Source of the DNA: Lenzites betulinus
Taxonomy: Eukaryota; Basidiomycota; Agaricomycetes; Polyporales; Polyporaceae
Reading direction: 5' to 3'
Length of the DNA: 64,000 nt
Assembly (NCBI GenBank): GCA_022264855.1
Contig: JABYQU010000047.1
Location: forward strand, 124,001 to 188,000
Part shown: in pieces, positions 13,417 to 25,171 of the stretch
How positions within the stretch are numbered: the first letter of the stretch is position 1
Layout of the letters: each line of letters starts with the position of its first letter
The notes under the pieces: model-generated
Databases searched by the model: none
Told to the model about the DNA's origin: nothing
What the model saw: only the letters and a program-made list of their open reading frames with translations
Program-made: the position numbers and the translations under genes

Positions 13417-16335
13417 TCAGTTTTGCACACCGTGAGAGCCCAAAGACCGTGACAAGCACAGCGTGCGTACCTATTATCGCGCGAAATCCATCGCCGTGGG
13501 CGTTGTGGTGGAGGATTGAGAAATTGTCGGACGTTCCGCTGGTTTTGGCGGTGAGTGCGCGTGCGAGCAAGGAGCCATTGGAACGCTTACCAGTGCCTTT
13601 TGCAACGAGCCGCTGCTATCGGTAGACTTATCGCCAGATACGCCTCGTGGACAAGCAACATCGGTCCTAGTGACATCCGCCGGTAGATATTCAGAGGGAT
13701 GTGCTGCGAACGCGGAGCGCCCGGCGCTGCCAGTGTCGTGGGCCAGAGGTGCTTCGCAGAGAGCCGTCTGCTCAGATGTCGCGGTAAGAGACATGGCGCG
13801 TGCCGGATAACACTGTTCAGCCTACATGCGTTCGTGTAGCTGCACAAGTCACTAGAGCACTCACCGTATCATAACGCTGCGGCGCATCATCCAGTGCACC
13901 CACAAAATGAGTCACATCCGGGCCGTCATGCATAACGGCGTCGCAGGGCCGCAGGGCTCCTGGTCCCTCGCAAACAGCCGTCTGCTTAGATGTGGTGGTG
14001 GGAGACGGATCGGGATCGGGAGAGTCCTGTTCAGCGTACATCAGTGAAATGCCCTTGTGCTATGTGAAAGAGTAGATCGAGGACTCACCTGTGTGAAATT
14101 GTCACTCCGGGGCTGCGGCCTGCCGTCTGGGCCAGGAGAGGTGTCCTGAGTAATGGAAGACTCCGCGGCGGCCTGTGTCAGCAAACTCCCTACCAGACGC
14201 TCTGATCGAGCAAAGCCTGGGGTAGATGTAACAGCGGGGTCTGCCTGAGATCCCGTGAATGCGGTGTTGCCGATAAGAGGTTCGGAGAGTTCCACAGAGA
14301 ACGAGAGATGGTAGTAATCTGGTACACATGCGTTCTCCAGAGGGGTCTCCAGCTTCAGCCGTAGTAGCCGAGCGTAGGTCATCGAGGCTCCATCTGCATC
14401 AGCACGGACCACGTCAGGGATCACAAATTCGGCCTCGGCGATCGTGCGCGAGGATGACAAGTTACGGATTTCGAAGGAACGGTTTATGCGACGTGGATTT
14501 ACAGCCGTTGGAGGTGTGTGACAGGATTCATCGTGTATGAGGGGTCCAGATGAGAGACTATCGGGTGGCGGCGATGCGGGGTCCGCCGAGTCGACGGCGG
14601 AGGGTCTGTGAAGACGATCAACATAAAAATGGCCGAGAGCCCTGCAATTACGGTCGTGCCGGAGCCCAAGTTCGATCAGCAGGGGAGGTGCATGCAGATG
14701 CTGGTCGTCGTGAGGGAGCCGCTGTGCGACGCTGTCTATTCTCAAGGTCATGGTCAGATTGAACTCGGCCGCGCTCGGGTCCTCAGACCGATGTGACTCG
14801 ACTGCGAGTGGAGTGAGCGTAAACCCGACCGAACGCAGTTCCTCCTCGCAGTTGGCCGCAAGTCGGATCTTGGGCGCTGTTCCCCGGTAATGCCACAGCG
14901 CGAGTAGATCAATCCACCTTATCTTTGAGAAGCCGTCCCTACGCGCCTTGGGCTTGACGGGCTCCTGCCAGTGGCGTAGTATTGACACCGTGACGCACGT
15001 CGGGGCCACATTGATCTCGTTCAACGCGGCCACGGACAGGCGCACAACGCGAGCAGACCCATGCGACCAGTGGTCACAGGTTGCGCGGAGGCCGATTGCG
15101 ACGTTTTCCGCCACGCTCACGTCCTCGTCGGGGCACAGGAGGGGGAGCGCTATCAAGTGACCGTCTCGGTCTTGGCAGCGCAGGAGCGCGACGCTTCGAA
15201 GCGGACTACGGGCGATCGCTTCCCTGCAGCTGCGGCAACCAGAAGTGAAACCCTGGGTCAGTATCCAAGCGGTGTCGGGGTGCAGGGGTATATTCATTAG
15301 CTCGATCCGAACACCTTGAGGAGTGAAGACGCAGTGCAGCGGTGCAGGTCGAAGGTCGCGGGGATGGCCGATCTGCGCGGCGAACTGGGAGGGTGTGATG
15401 GGGGAGACGTCTCCGACATCCCAGAACGCGTCCGGGAATTTTGCAAGTATTCCTGAGTCCCTCAAGCTAAATAAGCCACGAGGTTCAATCTTGTTCAGCT
15501 GCAACACAGTACAGCCCCTGCCCCATGCGAAGATGCTCTGGTCTGGAATGTGCTTGATAATCTCCTCCTGCAAGCGAAGGAACGCGTTCGTCCCCTCGCC
15601 GTAGATTGGCGACATGTGTACCCCAAAGATCCCGAGTAGAGAATACGCCCGATCCTCCACCCGCGTTGTCCGCCGCCCAACCGCCCAGGACATCCTCTTC
15701 GCGACGCTGGCGGATTCAACGGGCGTGATCCCCACCAGGATCGCTGCGTCGACCTTCGTGATCTTCTCCAGTGTTGATGCCAGGCCGGTCTTCGTTCCCA
15801 GGAGGGTCCAGTCGCACGAGAGGAAGACGACGCACGCGGGCGCAATGAGCTCCTGCAGTGTCCAGCCGCGCTTGTGCCATCTGCTCTGCAGGAACCGGGA
15901 GTACTCCGCCCGTGGGTCTGTGCCGTGTGGAACGTCGGCGAGGTAGACATAGCACACGTCCGCGTCACGGTACAGCGCGTACATCGAATTGATCGCCTCC
16001 GAGAGCTCGGCACTGCTGCGCTTGTCGATGCAGCACGAGTCGATCCAAATCAGACGGAAGCCAGCGTTGCGCGCGACCTCGCATGCCCGTCTGATCTTGT
16101 CCGCGAGTTTCGGATGGGAGAAGAGCGCTTCGTTCACCGGCGGGGCGGTTTCGACGTTCCAGGGATCGTGAGTCGCTATTGTGCATTCGGTCTGCAGTCT
16201 CACGACATCGTCAAACGTCTGCTCGCCGCCTTCTTCTGCGGAACGCCAGGTGTGAGACAGGATCGCGTACGGCGTTGCGCCGATCTCAGCAATCCATACG
16301 AACTCGCCAGTGTGAGTATTCAGAAAGCGGGGCAT
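13417..16335 (-). CDS. HET domain protein, array copy 1 (HET1)
   Basis: Heterokaryon-incompatibility (HET) family protein with a following DUF8212-type region. HET domains trigger cell death on non-self recognition in filamentous fungi. Exon 1 is 16335-14089 (749 codons), starting MPRFLNTHTGEFVWIAEIGA. HET motifs in order are PYAILSHTWRSAEEGG, FRLIWIDSCCIDKRSS, DADVCYVYLADV and HKRGWTLQELIAP. The next block RVEDRAYSLLGIFGV, then MSPIYGEG, then IPDQSIFAWG is standard for fungal HET proteins. All introns seen are phase 0. Exon 2 (14026-13865, 54 codons) and exon 3 (13812-13591, 74 codons) both carry a related TS[KE]QTA[VL]CE motif, so this C-terminal exon seems duplicated. A fourth exon from 13470 with stop near 13417 is tentative. 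Its 5' flank resembles that of HET4. Confidence 0.92.
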
Positions 16336-19300
16336 CCTGGCAAGTTAAGAGAAAGACAATGAGTGTCCATAGTGATATATGGTGTAAATGCATATATACG
16401 CACACGACCGGCTACGCTATCTCGTTCCTCAGAGGTAGGTCTCCAGAGTATTCACAGAAGACAAGGTAGCTTGAGGAGGGGAGTGAGAGATGCAGATGTA
16501 GATACGAATTCATCTGGGAAAACCTCCCCATGAGATACTCAATATTTCGATTATATTTCGTCTGTTTTCTGGAATATGTCCGAATACCGGCGTATATGAG
16601 CAACATATCTTGAGATCAGAAGATATGTCGCGATACTTACACCGCCTCAGACGGAGCGGCTCAGCGTCAAGGCGGAAGCGGAGGCGCTCACGCAGGGAGC
16701 CAATTCTAAATCGGCGTACTGCGGCATCCCAAGACATGCTGTAAACATGAAACTATGCAAGAGCATAGATCTCCACACCAGCGATAGTATTCGTCGATCC
16801 GGAATCTATGAGGGTAAGGACGTCGATGGATGGCGAGAGGGAGTGATGAGGCGGAGAAGGCGGATGGGATGCGGCACAGGGTGAGGCGTGCGACGCACAA
16901 GCGCGTACTGGAGCAAACCTTGTACCTTACCTCGCCGAGGGCACGTGCTGAGACCCGCCTTCAAGTACATGCATATCGTCTTGCGGTCTCGCATGCCAAA
17001 TATCGGCGACTGATCCGTACCTGGGCCATGCGGAGGAAGCGAGGCACAAAGTGAGTTTCCTCCATATCTCCGCAGCTGCGTATGCACGTACCTTTTAGCG
17101 CCAGAGGAGCTTCTCGTCCACCACGCACTCGCTGTCAAAGGGGTCGTGGGTTCGTCGAAAACCTACTGGCGCGGCCTGCTGACATGAGTTTCGTCAGCCA
17201 GTCTACCAGTCTGACTCTCCTCAGCTTGTGCGGCGATCTCACATAGGGGCTCTGCTCACCAGCTCATACATACACCTGAAATGGTCTCTTTTCGCCCTAC
17301 CGTAGAGCCTAGAATCTACACACTGGGCTCAGGAGTCAACGCGAAGAGGGTGTCATTGACTCACTCAGCTCGTGACTTTCTCCCGCGACCCACTGACCAG
17401 GAGATAGAAGCTTATTCACCAATGCGGCCGGGCTAGAACTAGCGGATACTAGCCTCCCGTGAAGCCTAGGGTCTCTACACTGGACCCGAGTGTCCACTGG
17501 CATGGAGAGTGTTTGGACGGATATGTTCACGCAGCGCTGAACACGGCGTCCGTACGCGATTGGTCAGATCAGGAACAACGAATATGAGGCGGCCAGCGGC
17601 TGTCAGGTGCGTTCAACTGGTACCAGCGACTCGGAGGACAAAACGACCACTGTTTGCCAGACGCACACACGGATGGGCTGTTTGTGCGTGTTAGGATTGG
17701 AAGCTATTGGCCTCCCGATCTAATCTCTACCCCTGGGGACTTTGACAAACGCCACTTTGGGCGGTACTCATTCACTCGACCTGTTCACTCACTGTGATCT
17801 CTCCTCCGACCCCAAACAATCTTGTATCTCTCGGAGTTGTTTCATATACGCTGTATATATGCACGCGATCGAACAAGCGTACATGCACGGCACACATACA
17901 ACACTCAGATTCAGTAAACTGAAGCGGGTACCTCCCGCCGACGTTCTACGACGCCGTCAGGCCAGGGATGTAGCTCGTACTGTGAATATCATCCCGTTGG
18001 TTTGTGCCAATGACTCGCGCTTCCATGCCGCGCTGCTCACCATGTTTCCATGCCCAGGAGGACGGACGACGCGGGATCTAGTCCTACGTATATTCGCCAC
18101 CGGCTGCAATAGCCCGAAATGGCGGCCGGGGAGATGCAATAGCGTACGCCCGTGGCAGACCTGCGAGTGAATACCGCTGTGGGCGTACCCGGGAACCGCC
18201 AGAGCTGGTGAAGTCAGTTTTGAGTTTGGCCGCGCTGTGCTGCATGTAATGCACGACGCGTACCTAATATTTAGTCCATCACACAGGGTTTTAGATTCAC
18301 GAGCCGTCCGGGGTGGTCGCTGGACAACGTAAGCGCGTTTTTGCGCATTCCAGACACGACGGGACACGGTAAGCAGCGGAGCTCACGCTGCGGAGTGAAT
18401 CCCGCATATTGGACATACCTCGATGTGCAGGATCGTCGTAGGTACCTGCCTGGCCTTACGCTCACCATCCGGCCACGGGAGATTCCAGGGATGAGCCCCC
18501 TTCACGCATCTGACTAGTTCCACAAGCGGTACGTACCGTCTCATACACGCCGATAGATGTCAACGTACCTTGCCCTGCCCAGGCTCTGCCTCCCGGTGAT
18601 ACGTGGGTCAACGCGCGCGCCGGCTCACCTACGAGCTTGACGAACCGTGTGCGCCATGCGGCAGAACAATAGGTCGCTTTCGTGCCCGTGAAGTCCTCGA
18701 TGAAGCGCAACACGAGCTCCTCCATGCCCGATAACACGACAAGAGCGCAGAGGGTCAGAGACGTACCTGTGAAAACAGCTGGTCAGGCACAGTTTGCGCG
18801 AGCCCCGGCTTGAAAGTCGCGTGTTCATCATACAGTGCCCAAGACACTGCCGTACCTGGATGAGGCTTCAATACGCACCTCGCACTGCAACGACGAGCGA
18901 GGCTGCCCGTGGTATGTAGCACGGCTGGGGAGTTGGCGCCATCGCATGACCTACCTGTTTTGCTGATCAAAATGGGTCCGAACGGTGGGCACGCGCTCAG
19001 AGGCTGTCCGGCTGTCCATGAGCATGTCCTACGCCAAGGGTAGTGTGAGTCAAATACACGCTCGCAAGTGCCTTTGCAGACCTTCGCTGTCCTGCACGGG
19101 GCGTGGCTGACTTCGGCGGGGCGGGCGCGCCAGAGAACAGCGATGCATCTGCGCGGTCAGCTGTGGTCGGTGCGTCCGCGCATGGCTCACGCGTCCCAAC
19201 ACCTACCTCGCGACTTGCTCTTCGGCCTCCCTCGAGTACGAGGGCAGTGTGCGAGTTGTGTGCCGGGATGTCTGGGAGCCCAGCAACGACCGTGGTGCTC

Positions 19301-19930
19301 TAGGTGGGACAAAGGGGCAGCGTGCGCGCAGAATGCAGCAGGCAAAGAGGTCCTATGTGTGAAGCTCGCGCTGAAGTGCGGCATTTGATTGCGAACCGTG
19401 GTAGTCCATGGAGCGGAGAGCGCATTTCATTGTTTGGCGGAGCGCGAGGAGCGTAGAACGAGATCAAAGCATACTTACATGGAGCGAGGTTAGGTTGCCA
19501 TGTCCAGCGCGAGCATGAGTTGCGAGAGGGAAACCAGGGTGGTAGCTTTGAGCAGGGAGAGAGACGGTACTAGAGCCCACGACAGCGAGCGCTCACAGGC
19601 ACCATGTGGACACAGGCCAGAGTCCTCCGAGAATCAATCTCTGGGAGCTTGCGTAGTGGGACGACAGAGCTGAAGGACAGGACGAGGAGCAAACTGAGTG
19701 TGTGTGTGCTAGAGAGTGAGTGCGAGAGAGAGGCAGGCCGCAACGTCAATGCGTCAATGACACCAGTCACGCGGCTCAGCGCCTACGCGACTCGCACCCG
19801 CCTGTACAACTCTCACCACGCCGTCAGACTTCCACACCTGAATAGCGCGCCCTCCACTGCGCGCGGACGTTCTCGTCTGGCTGTGTTCAAATCTTAGGGA
19901 AGCTCCGCATCATCGTGCACAACGAACTCT
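16336..19930. repeat. HET upstream flank block A (shared repeat family)
   Basis: Non-genic block upstream of HET1. 16400-16480 matches the HET4 upstream region (43500-43590). 17650-17720 matches 36700-36740 and 44390-44420, around GGGCTGTTTGTGCGT. 18470-18990 matches 37690-38160, around ACGTACCTTGCC. 19500-19900 resembles 38930-39240 and 51590-51940. On the minus strand a segment at 18735-18555 reads as an open stretch (RFIEDFTGTKA, then THVSPGGRAWAGQ) ending at an AG|GTACGT donor-like site. The matching copy near 37900 is frameshifted. I do not recognise the encoded sequence. It is best described as decayed duplicated sequence. Confidence 0.6.
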
Positions 19931-20066
19931 TTGTCGGTACGTCTGCGGCCCATCCTGACGAGAATTAACCTCTTAATGCCTTGTAATATTAACATGACTA
20001 GAAGATACCCGTGCCTTTGGCACGAAATTGTGCTTTCTTTACCTGTGTAATTGCTTCATAAATTTT

Positions 20067-20107
20067 GGAGGGCCCGCCACCCCGCCCTGCGGGGTGGCGG
20101 GCCCTCC
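20067..20107. repeat. Perfect 19-bp GC-rich hairpin
   Basis: Bases 20067-20085 and 20089-20107 are exact reverse complements (starting GGAGGGCCCGCC), separated by a 3-nt loop CCT. A small second hairpin (GTGCCTTTGGCAC) lies about 50 bp upstream near 20011-20023. The context is otherwise gene-free. It could be the end of a mobile element or a transcript structure. Confidence 0.85.
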
Positions 20108-21450
20108 CGCATGCGAGTTCGACAGCCCAGACTCACAATTGCCCGTCAACAGTAAGAAGCGAACTCAGACGTATCGCAGTGAGTGTGTGAGAACTCCGGT
20201 TTTAGACTACTTACTTGTGCCAAGCGGTTTCGAGGACTTAAAAGGACTGCGACCTTAAGAGCACTCGCAAGATGCCAGGGCCGTCGGGACCGTTGACATA
20301 CTCACCTTCTTCGAAAAGCAGCAAATATAACCCGTGGCCCGGGCCCGAGTTTGCTTACCTTAGGTTGCCCTGTATCTATCTACGTATACATTGTCGCGCG
20401 CCGCTCACCTAGCTCACTCACCCAGCTCACTTACCTGTGCTTGATGTTTACCCCGTAACCTGCGTGAGTTCGAAGTGAAAGCCTGACCCAAGAACCGGTC
20501 TCAAAGCCACGTCCTGCATCCCGGACGCCAGTGAGCAAAGCCACGGTGACGGTGCCACCACCGACCTTATATGCACCCGGGCCATGGATGTCTAGAAAAG
20601 TCGATTGTGAGCAAGTACTGTTCTAGATATTTCGTCAGGCTACATCGCTAATGACGCGGACGTTTCATGCTGCATCTAGTAGGTTTATGAACACATGATA
20701 GAATTATCGAGAATACACGATACTCGATAGAGAAACCACGCCCTCGCGAGCGTGGTCACAGCAGTTAGAAGGGAGAAATGGGCGCTAGTTCCACAGCGCG
20801 CAACCCGGGCGCCTACTAAACATATGTACAACTTGCACACCAAAATCGATACTCTTGAGCTCTCTCTTGCCCTCCTAGATACTTCAATGAGTCGCCGAGT
20901 GTTAAATGCAATGTACTTAGCTGCTACTGCAATATAATGGGTGCATGAATCTCCCAGAAACAGTGACATTTACGTGTTTGTTTCCAAAACAGGCAACTTC
21001 CGAAAAAGGAGACCGATGCTCTTTACAATAGAAGATGCCACCGCCGTCCATGAATGCACTACAGGCCACCGCACCGCAGGCAGGGCCCCCAAGTATCTCT
21101 TAGATAGGTTGATCGCTCGTGGGAAAGTCATCTGAGAGATACTCTCCCACCTAGCGCTTCTAGCCCTGTCATCCCAATTGGGACACAAAGTTTCAAGCCT
21201 CCCGCCTCTTAATTTCAGTCATTTCCCCAGTGCTCCCCGGGTGCAGAATACTCATGTAAGAGGCATCCCAAGCCGCGCAAATGTCTATATTAGTGCCCAA
21301 TATATAGTAAGCTATTTACACGACAGCCAAAACAGCCCTATACACGGGTGAAGCTCTGTAAACGGCCACCTTTTGCCCTATAACACTCTGCAAACGTTGT
21401 TCAAAAGCTTCCGACAAGTGTTCAATTGGACAATCTACGAAACTTTGTCC

Positions 21451-21546
21451 AAACGTTCAAGCAAACGTTTGAATAAACGTCCGAAGAAACGTCAGTCGAA
21501 ATGTCCAGACGAACGTCCAAATAAACGTTCAAGCAAACGTTTGCAC
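21451..21546. repeat. 12-bp tandem array, about eight units
   Basis: Eight consecutive 12-mers follow the pattern AAACGTYCRAAN (for example AAACGTTCAAGC, AAACGTTTGAAT, AAACGTCCGAAG). Degenerate units continue to the left to about 21380. Most of the array is copied in mirror orientation at 23193-23277 because it lies in the inverted-repeat arm. Translated, it gives a lysine/arginine-rich peptide that is an artefact of the repeat. Confidence 0.85.
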
Positions 21547-22305
21547 AATTGTTTGCGGGCGCTCCCTGCCGTCGGGAATGCCGCCGCGTGCGGCGTTCGG
21601 GATACCCTGTACGCTGTCGCGGACGGCGCCGACACCTAGCGCCCGCGCGCCCTCCCGTACTTGCCGTCCATATATGGTAAGTGGCCCCTCCATCTCGCGA
21701 CCTCCCCCTACCGGCACGGCTCTGGCTCCGCCGTTTTCCCTTTGATTACATTGCTTCTTTTTTTGTCTGGTAAGCATTATGTACCGCTACATACCGCGTG
21801 CGTTCCGAAAAATTCCCGTGTAATAGTGCCGCCGGTACAGGCAATATAACATAGCTACAGACATCTGGAGTACAAATTAACATACAGATCTGGCAGAATG
21901 TGTATTTAAAATGCAGACACAGTGCTACAATGTGACACAAGGGTATTGCCATCAGTGGAGCCAATTTGCGCGAGCTTACGGCCAACATACACAAAGATAT
22001 AGCTCAATCTTTCCAGCTAAAACATACCTTGAAGGCTGATCGTGCACCGGCTGCCCCTGGCGGGCGCGTTGCAAACAAACTGCATATATTGCTTCTATGT
22101 AGTGTTGGGGAGATTAAAAAGCTTATTTCAGGCTCCCGCCATCGCATTCAGCGGTGAACAGTTGATATGTTTTGGGAGGTATGTTCTGAACAGTAATTCG
22201 CACACAACATGTGTAGATCATGGTCGACGCTGCTCAAACAAACGTCGTTCAGTAGGGCTCATCAATACGCACAAAACGCGCCATTTCCCGTGTTTCTACG
22301 TCAAA
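21462..22305. repeat. Left arm of 844-bp inverted repeat
   Basis: Each base pairs with its partner in 22434-23277 (paired coordinates sum to 44739). In all stretches compared I found no mismatch. The outer border is the mismatch at 21461/23278 and the inner border that at 22306/22433. A 128-bp single-copy spacer (22306-22433) separates the arms. Confidence 0.95.
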
Positions 22306-22433
22306 GACATCGCAAGATATGCTTAGAGAACCCTCAACTTGCAAGAGGATGGCATCTCAAGGCGTCGAATTGTAGCTCAACTTCTGCACAAACTGGCCAC
22401 TTTAGAGGTATTTTGAGTCTATCATAACTGAGT

Positions 22434-23277
22434 TTTGACGTAGAAACACGGGAAATGGCGCGTTTTGTGCGTATTGATGAGCCCTACTGAACGACGTTTG
22501 TTTGAGCAGCGTCGACCATGATCTACACATGTTGTGTGCGAATTACTGTTCAGAACATACCTCCCAAAACATATCAACTGTTCACCGCTGAATGCGATGG
22601 CGGGAGCCTGAAATAAGCTTTTTAATCTCCCCAACACTACATAGAAGCAATATATGCAGTTTGTTTGCAACGCGCCCGCCAGGGGCAGCCGGTGCACGAT
22701 CAGCCTTCAAGGTATGTTTTAGCTGGAAAGATTGAGCTATATCTTTGTGTATGTTGGCCGTAAGCTCGCGCAAATTGGCTCCACTGATGGCAATACCCTT
22801 GTGTCACATTGTAGCACTGTGTCTGCATTTTAAATACACATTCTGCCAGATCTGTATGTTAATTTGTACTCCAGATGTCTGTAGCTATGTTATATTGCCT
22901 GTACCGGCGGCACTATTACACGGGAATTTTTCGGAACGCACGCGGTATGTAGCGGTACATAATGCTTACCAGACAAAAAAAGAAGCAATGTAATCAAAGG
23001 GAAAACGGCGGAGCCAGAGCCGTGCCGGTAGGGGGAGGTCGCGAGATGGAGGGGCCACTTACCATATATGGACGGCAAGTACGGGAGGGCGCGCGGGCGC
23101 TAGGTGTCGGCGCCGTCCGCGACAGCGTACAGGGTATCCCGAACGCCGCACGCGGCGGCATTCCCGACGGCAGGGAGCGCCCGCAAACAATTGTGCAAAC
23201 GTTTGCTTGAACGTTTATTTGGACGTTCGTCTGGACATTTCGACTGACGTTTCTTCGGACGTTTATTCAAACGTTTG
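22434..23277. repeat. Right arm of 844-bp inverted repeat
   Basis: Reverse complement of 21462-22305. A transcript crossing both arms would fold into a hairpin with an 844-bp stem and 128-nt loop. The identity of the arms implies a recent origin, gene conversion, or an assembly artefact. Confidence 0.95.
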
Positions 23278-23677
23278 GGTAAACATTTCGATGTACATTC
23301 CATTAGAAGTTGTCGCTAAACGTGTCATAAATGAATTATTAAAAGTGTACTCGAATGTTCGCAGTATGATACATGGTCATAAACCGCCTTCTGGTGTGGT
23401 TCAGCTGCAAATAAAGTGCATTTTGTATGGCTGTAGACTGAATCACACCTTCTGGGTACTATTACAGGGACTTGGGCCCACCAGAATTTGAATATCCTGC
23501 AGCTGGGGAGCGGGGGGGAACAATTAGAATTCATGCATTGGAAGGGGGGAATATCATATCCCGATTGGGATGACAGGGCTTCAAACGCTCGGCGGAAGGG
23601 TATCTGTCAGATGACTTTCCCATGAGCAATCAACTAGTCTAAGAGATACTTGGTGCCCATGCCTTAGGTGGGCCACC

Positions 23678-23726
23678 GTTGGTAATTATTCGCAACTCTG
23701 TGACGGAGTTGCGAATAGTTACCAAC
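23678..23726. repeat. 21-bp hairpin with 7-nt loop
   Basis: 23678-23698 pairs with 23706-23726. All positions pair except one T:G, which would be a wobble pair in RNA. The loop is TGTGACG. It sits just outside the right end of the large inverted-repeat element. Confidence 0.8.
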
Positions 23727-23969
23727 ATTAGACAGGTACGAGCGCGCCACGCTCTTCTCCCCGAGCGCCAATAGATACCTGCTCCCGTGCATGAGAAGCG
23801 TGCAGCTGTGGTGCGTCGACGTTGCTCGTGCACGCCGGCACCCGGCGTCACCAGATTCAGACTCGTCGAGCTAGTCTCGCAGGACGACGGACAATGACAG
23901 AATACACTCGTCTCGCACCCTGTAAGTCACAACCCCGCATCTCAAGCACCTACTCAAGGTCATCGTCTC

Positions 23970-25171
23970 ACGGAGGAGCTCCCAGCGCGCTCATGGTTCA
24001 CCCGTCTCGTTTCAGCCGGAGTGCCGCCCCGCCCCCTACAAGGCACCGCCGTCAGGTGGTCCCGATTATGCTCGTAGTGACGGGGCGTACTATCCGGTGC
24101 ACTCACTACTGGCCAACTCGATCTAGACAGCAACGCGCTTCGACACATGAATGTGTACACCTGGTGAGCACGCGCCGATTTACCATCATTCACGATTGAG
24201 TTGAATCCGACTGTATTCGTGTCCTGTACACTCGCGGGCGTGCATCCCACGCGGTCCCCTCGTCTTACCACTGTGCGCCGTGATAGGTGCGCTATTGCGG
24301 AAGTATATAGCGACGTTTAAAAGCAGCACGGTGTTTCACCATGCTCGGGCACATCCCACGCAGCCGCACGGGTGCGATTCTCAACGAGGGGCCGCGGACG
24401 TTCCGCTCGACATTGTGCAACCCCGGGCAGCGGCTATACGTCCGCTTCTCATTCGAACCTCCACAGCACGCTTGAAAGCACATTGCAAGGACTACGCATG
24501 CGCATGCCAGTGGTGATTAGTCTGTCTGCACGCTCGGTGGGTACTATATCCCGGCCCGCAATTGTCTTGTAGCACTACGAACGTGTACGGCCTGTACATC
24601 CATAACAGCAGAAAATCACAATCTAGTCAGGTAGAGGCGCGCGGAAGCTATCAGTCTCAGGAATGCGCACACGGGAACGCCGGCAGTCGCCCCCTCCTGG
24701 TCCCGCTATCGTGCACTTCGATTGGTATGCGCATGCGACAGCTGGCACCGTTAGCCCCTCTGGCGGCGATCTGGGCGGACGTCGTACGCCGGGACCTGCC
24801 TTATGGCGTGACACTAACTTGGATACATACAATGGCGGCGACGCTGTCTCCTGCAGCACGTCGTCCACACCGCATGGCGCGCGCATGGAGCGCGGTACTC
24901 CGAAAAAAGAGCCGTGCCCGTAAGAGTGATGCCTGCCGAGTCGCGCGAAATGGTAGCCGTACGCGTACGCCACTCATCCAATATCAGTATTTAATAGAGA
25001 ACCCGGTCGGTACAATTCTAATGTAGTACATCTGTTTGCGAGCCTGCCGACGAATCCCTGTGGACGATATCTGTGGCACGATCAGCCTCTCCACGAAGAC
25101 ATGAGTGCTTAGATGACAGGACGCGAACGTACCTCGGGAGTGATTCCAGACCAACCGACTGAGGTCCCGCG
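23970..25171. repeat. HET2 3' flank block (shared repeat family)
   Basis: 23970-24190 matches 53400-53660 (around CTCCCAGCGCGCTCATGG). 24200-24300 matches 40130-40250 (around CACTCGCGGGCGTGCATC). 24660-25171 matches 32060-32580 and 40340-40690, including GTAAGAGTGATGCCTGCCGA. On the minus strand it would be the 3' untranslated or downstream part of the HET2 transcript. I see no independent gene. Confidence 0.65.

Larger units (their letters stand above)
21075..23665. mobile_element. Large inverted-repeat (foldback-like) element
   Basis: The outermost parts form a diverged inverted repeat. 21080-21185 (CAAGTATCTCTTAGA, then GGGAAAGTCATCTGA, then CCCTGTCATCCCAA) pairs with 23565-23665 on the opposite strand. 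Inside lie near-perfect 844-bp arms (listed separately). No transposase is readable. The open frames inside are mirror images of each other on the two arms and lack known domains, so if this is a transposon it is non-autonomous. A clear target-site duplication was not found, and the outer limits are approximate to about 15 bp. Confidence 0.7.

Noticed and set aside
19970..20110. Helitron end
   Set aside because: The terminal GC hairpin is suggestive, but no CTRR followed by T lies within the expected distance and no 5' end or Rep/helicase gene is seen.
21373..21639. Lys/Arg-rich 88-codon frame
   Set aside because: Its basic part is the translation of the 12-bp array; the rest is the arm sequence. 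No sign of a real gene.
21529..23210. Mirror-image frames of 60-95 codons on both arms of the palindrome
   Set aside because: They are the same sequences read on the two inverted arms, have no domains, and are explained by the repeat.
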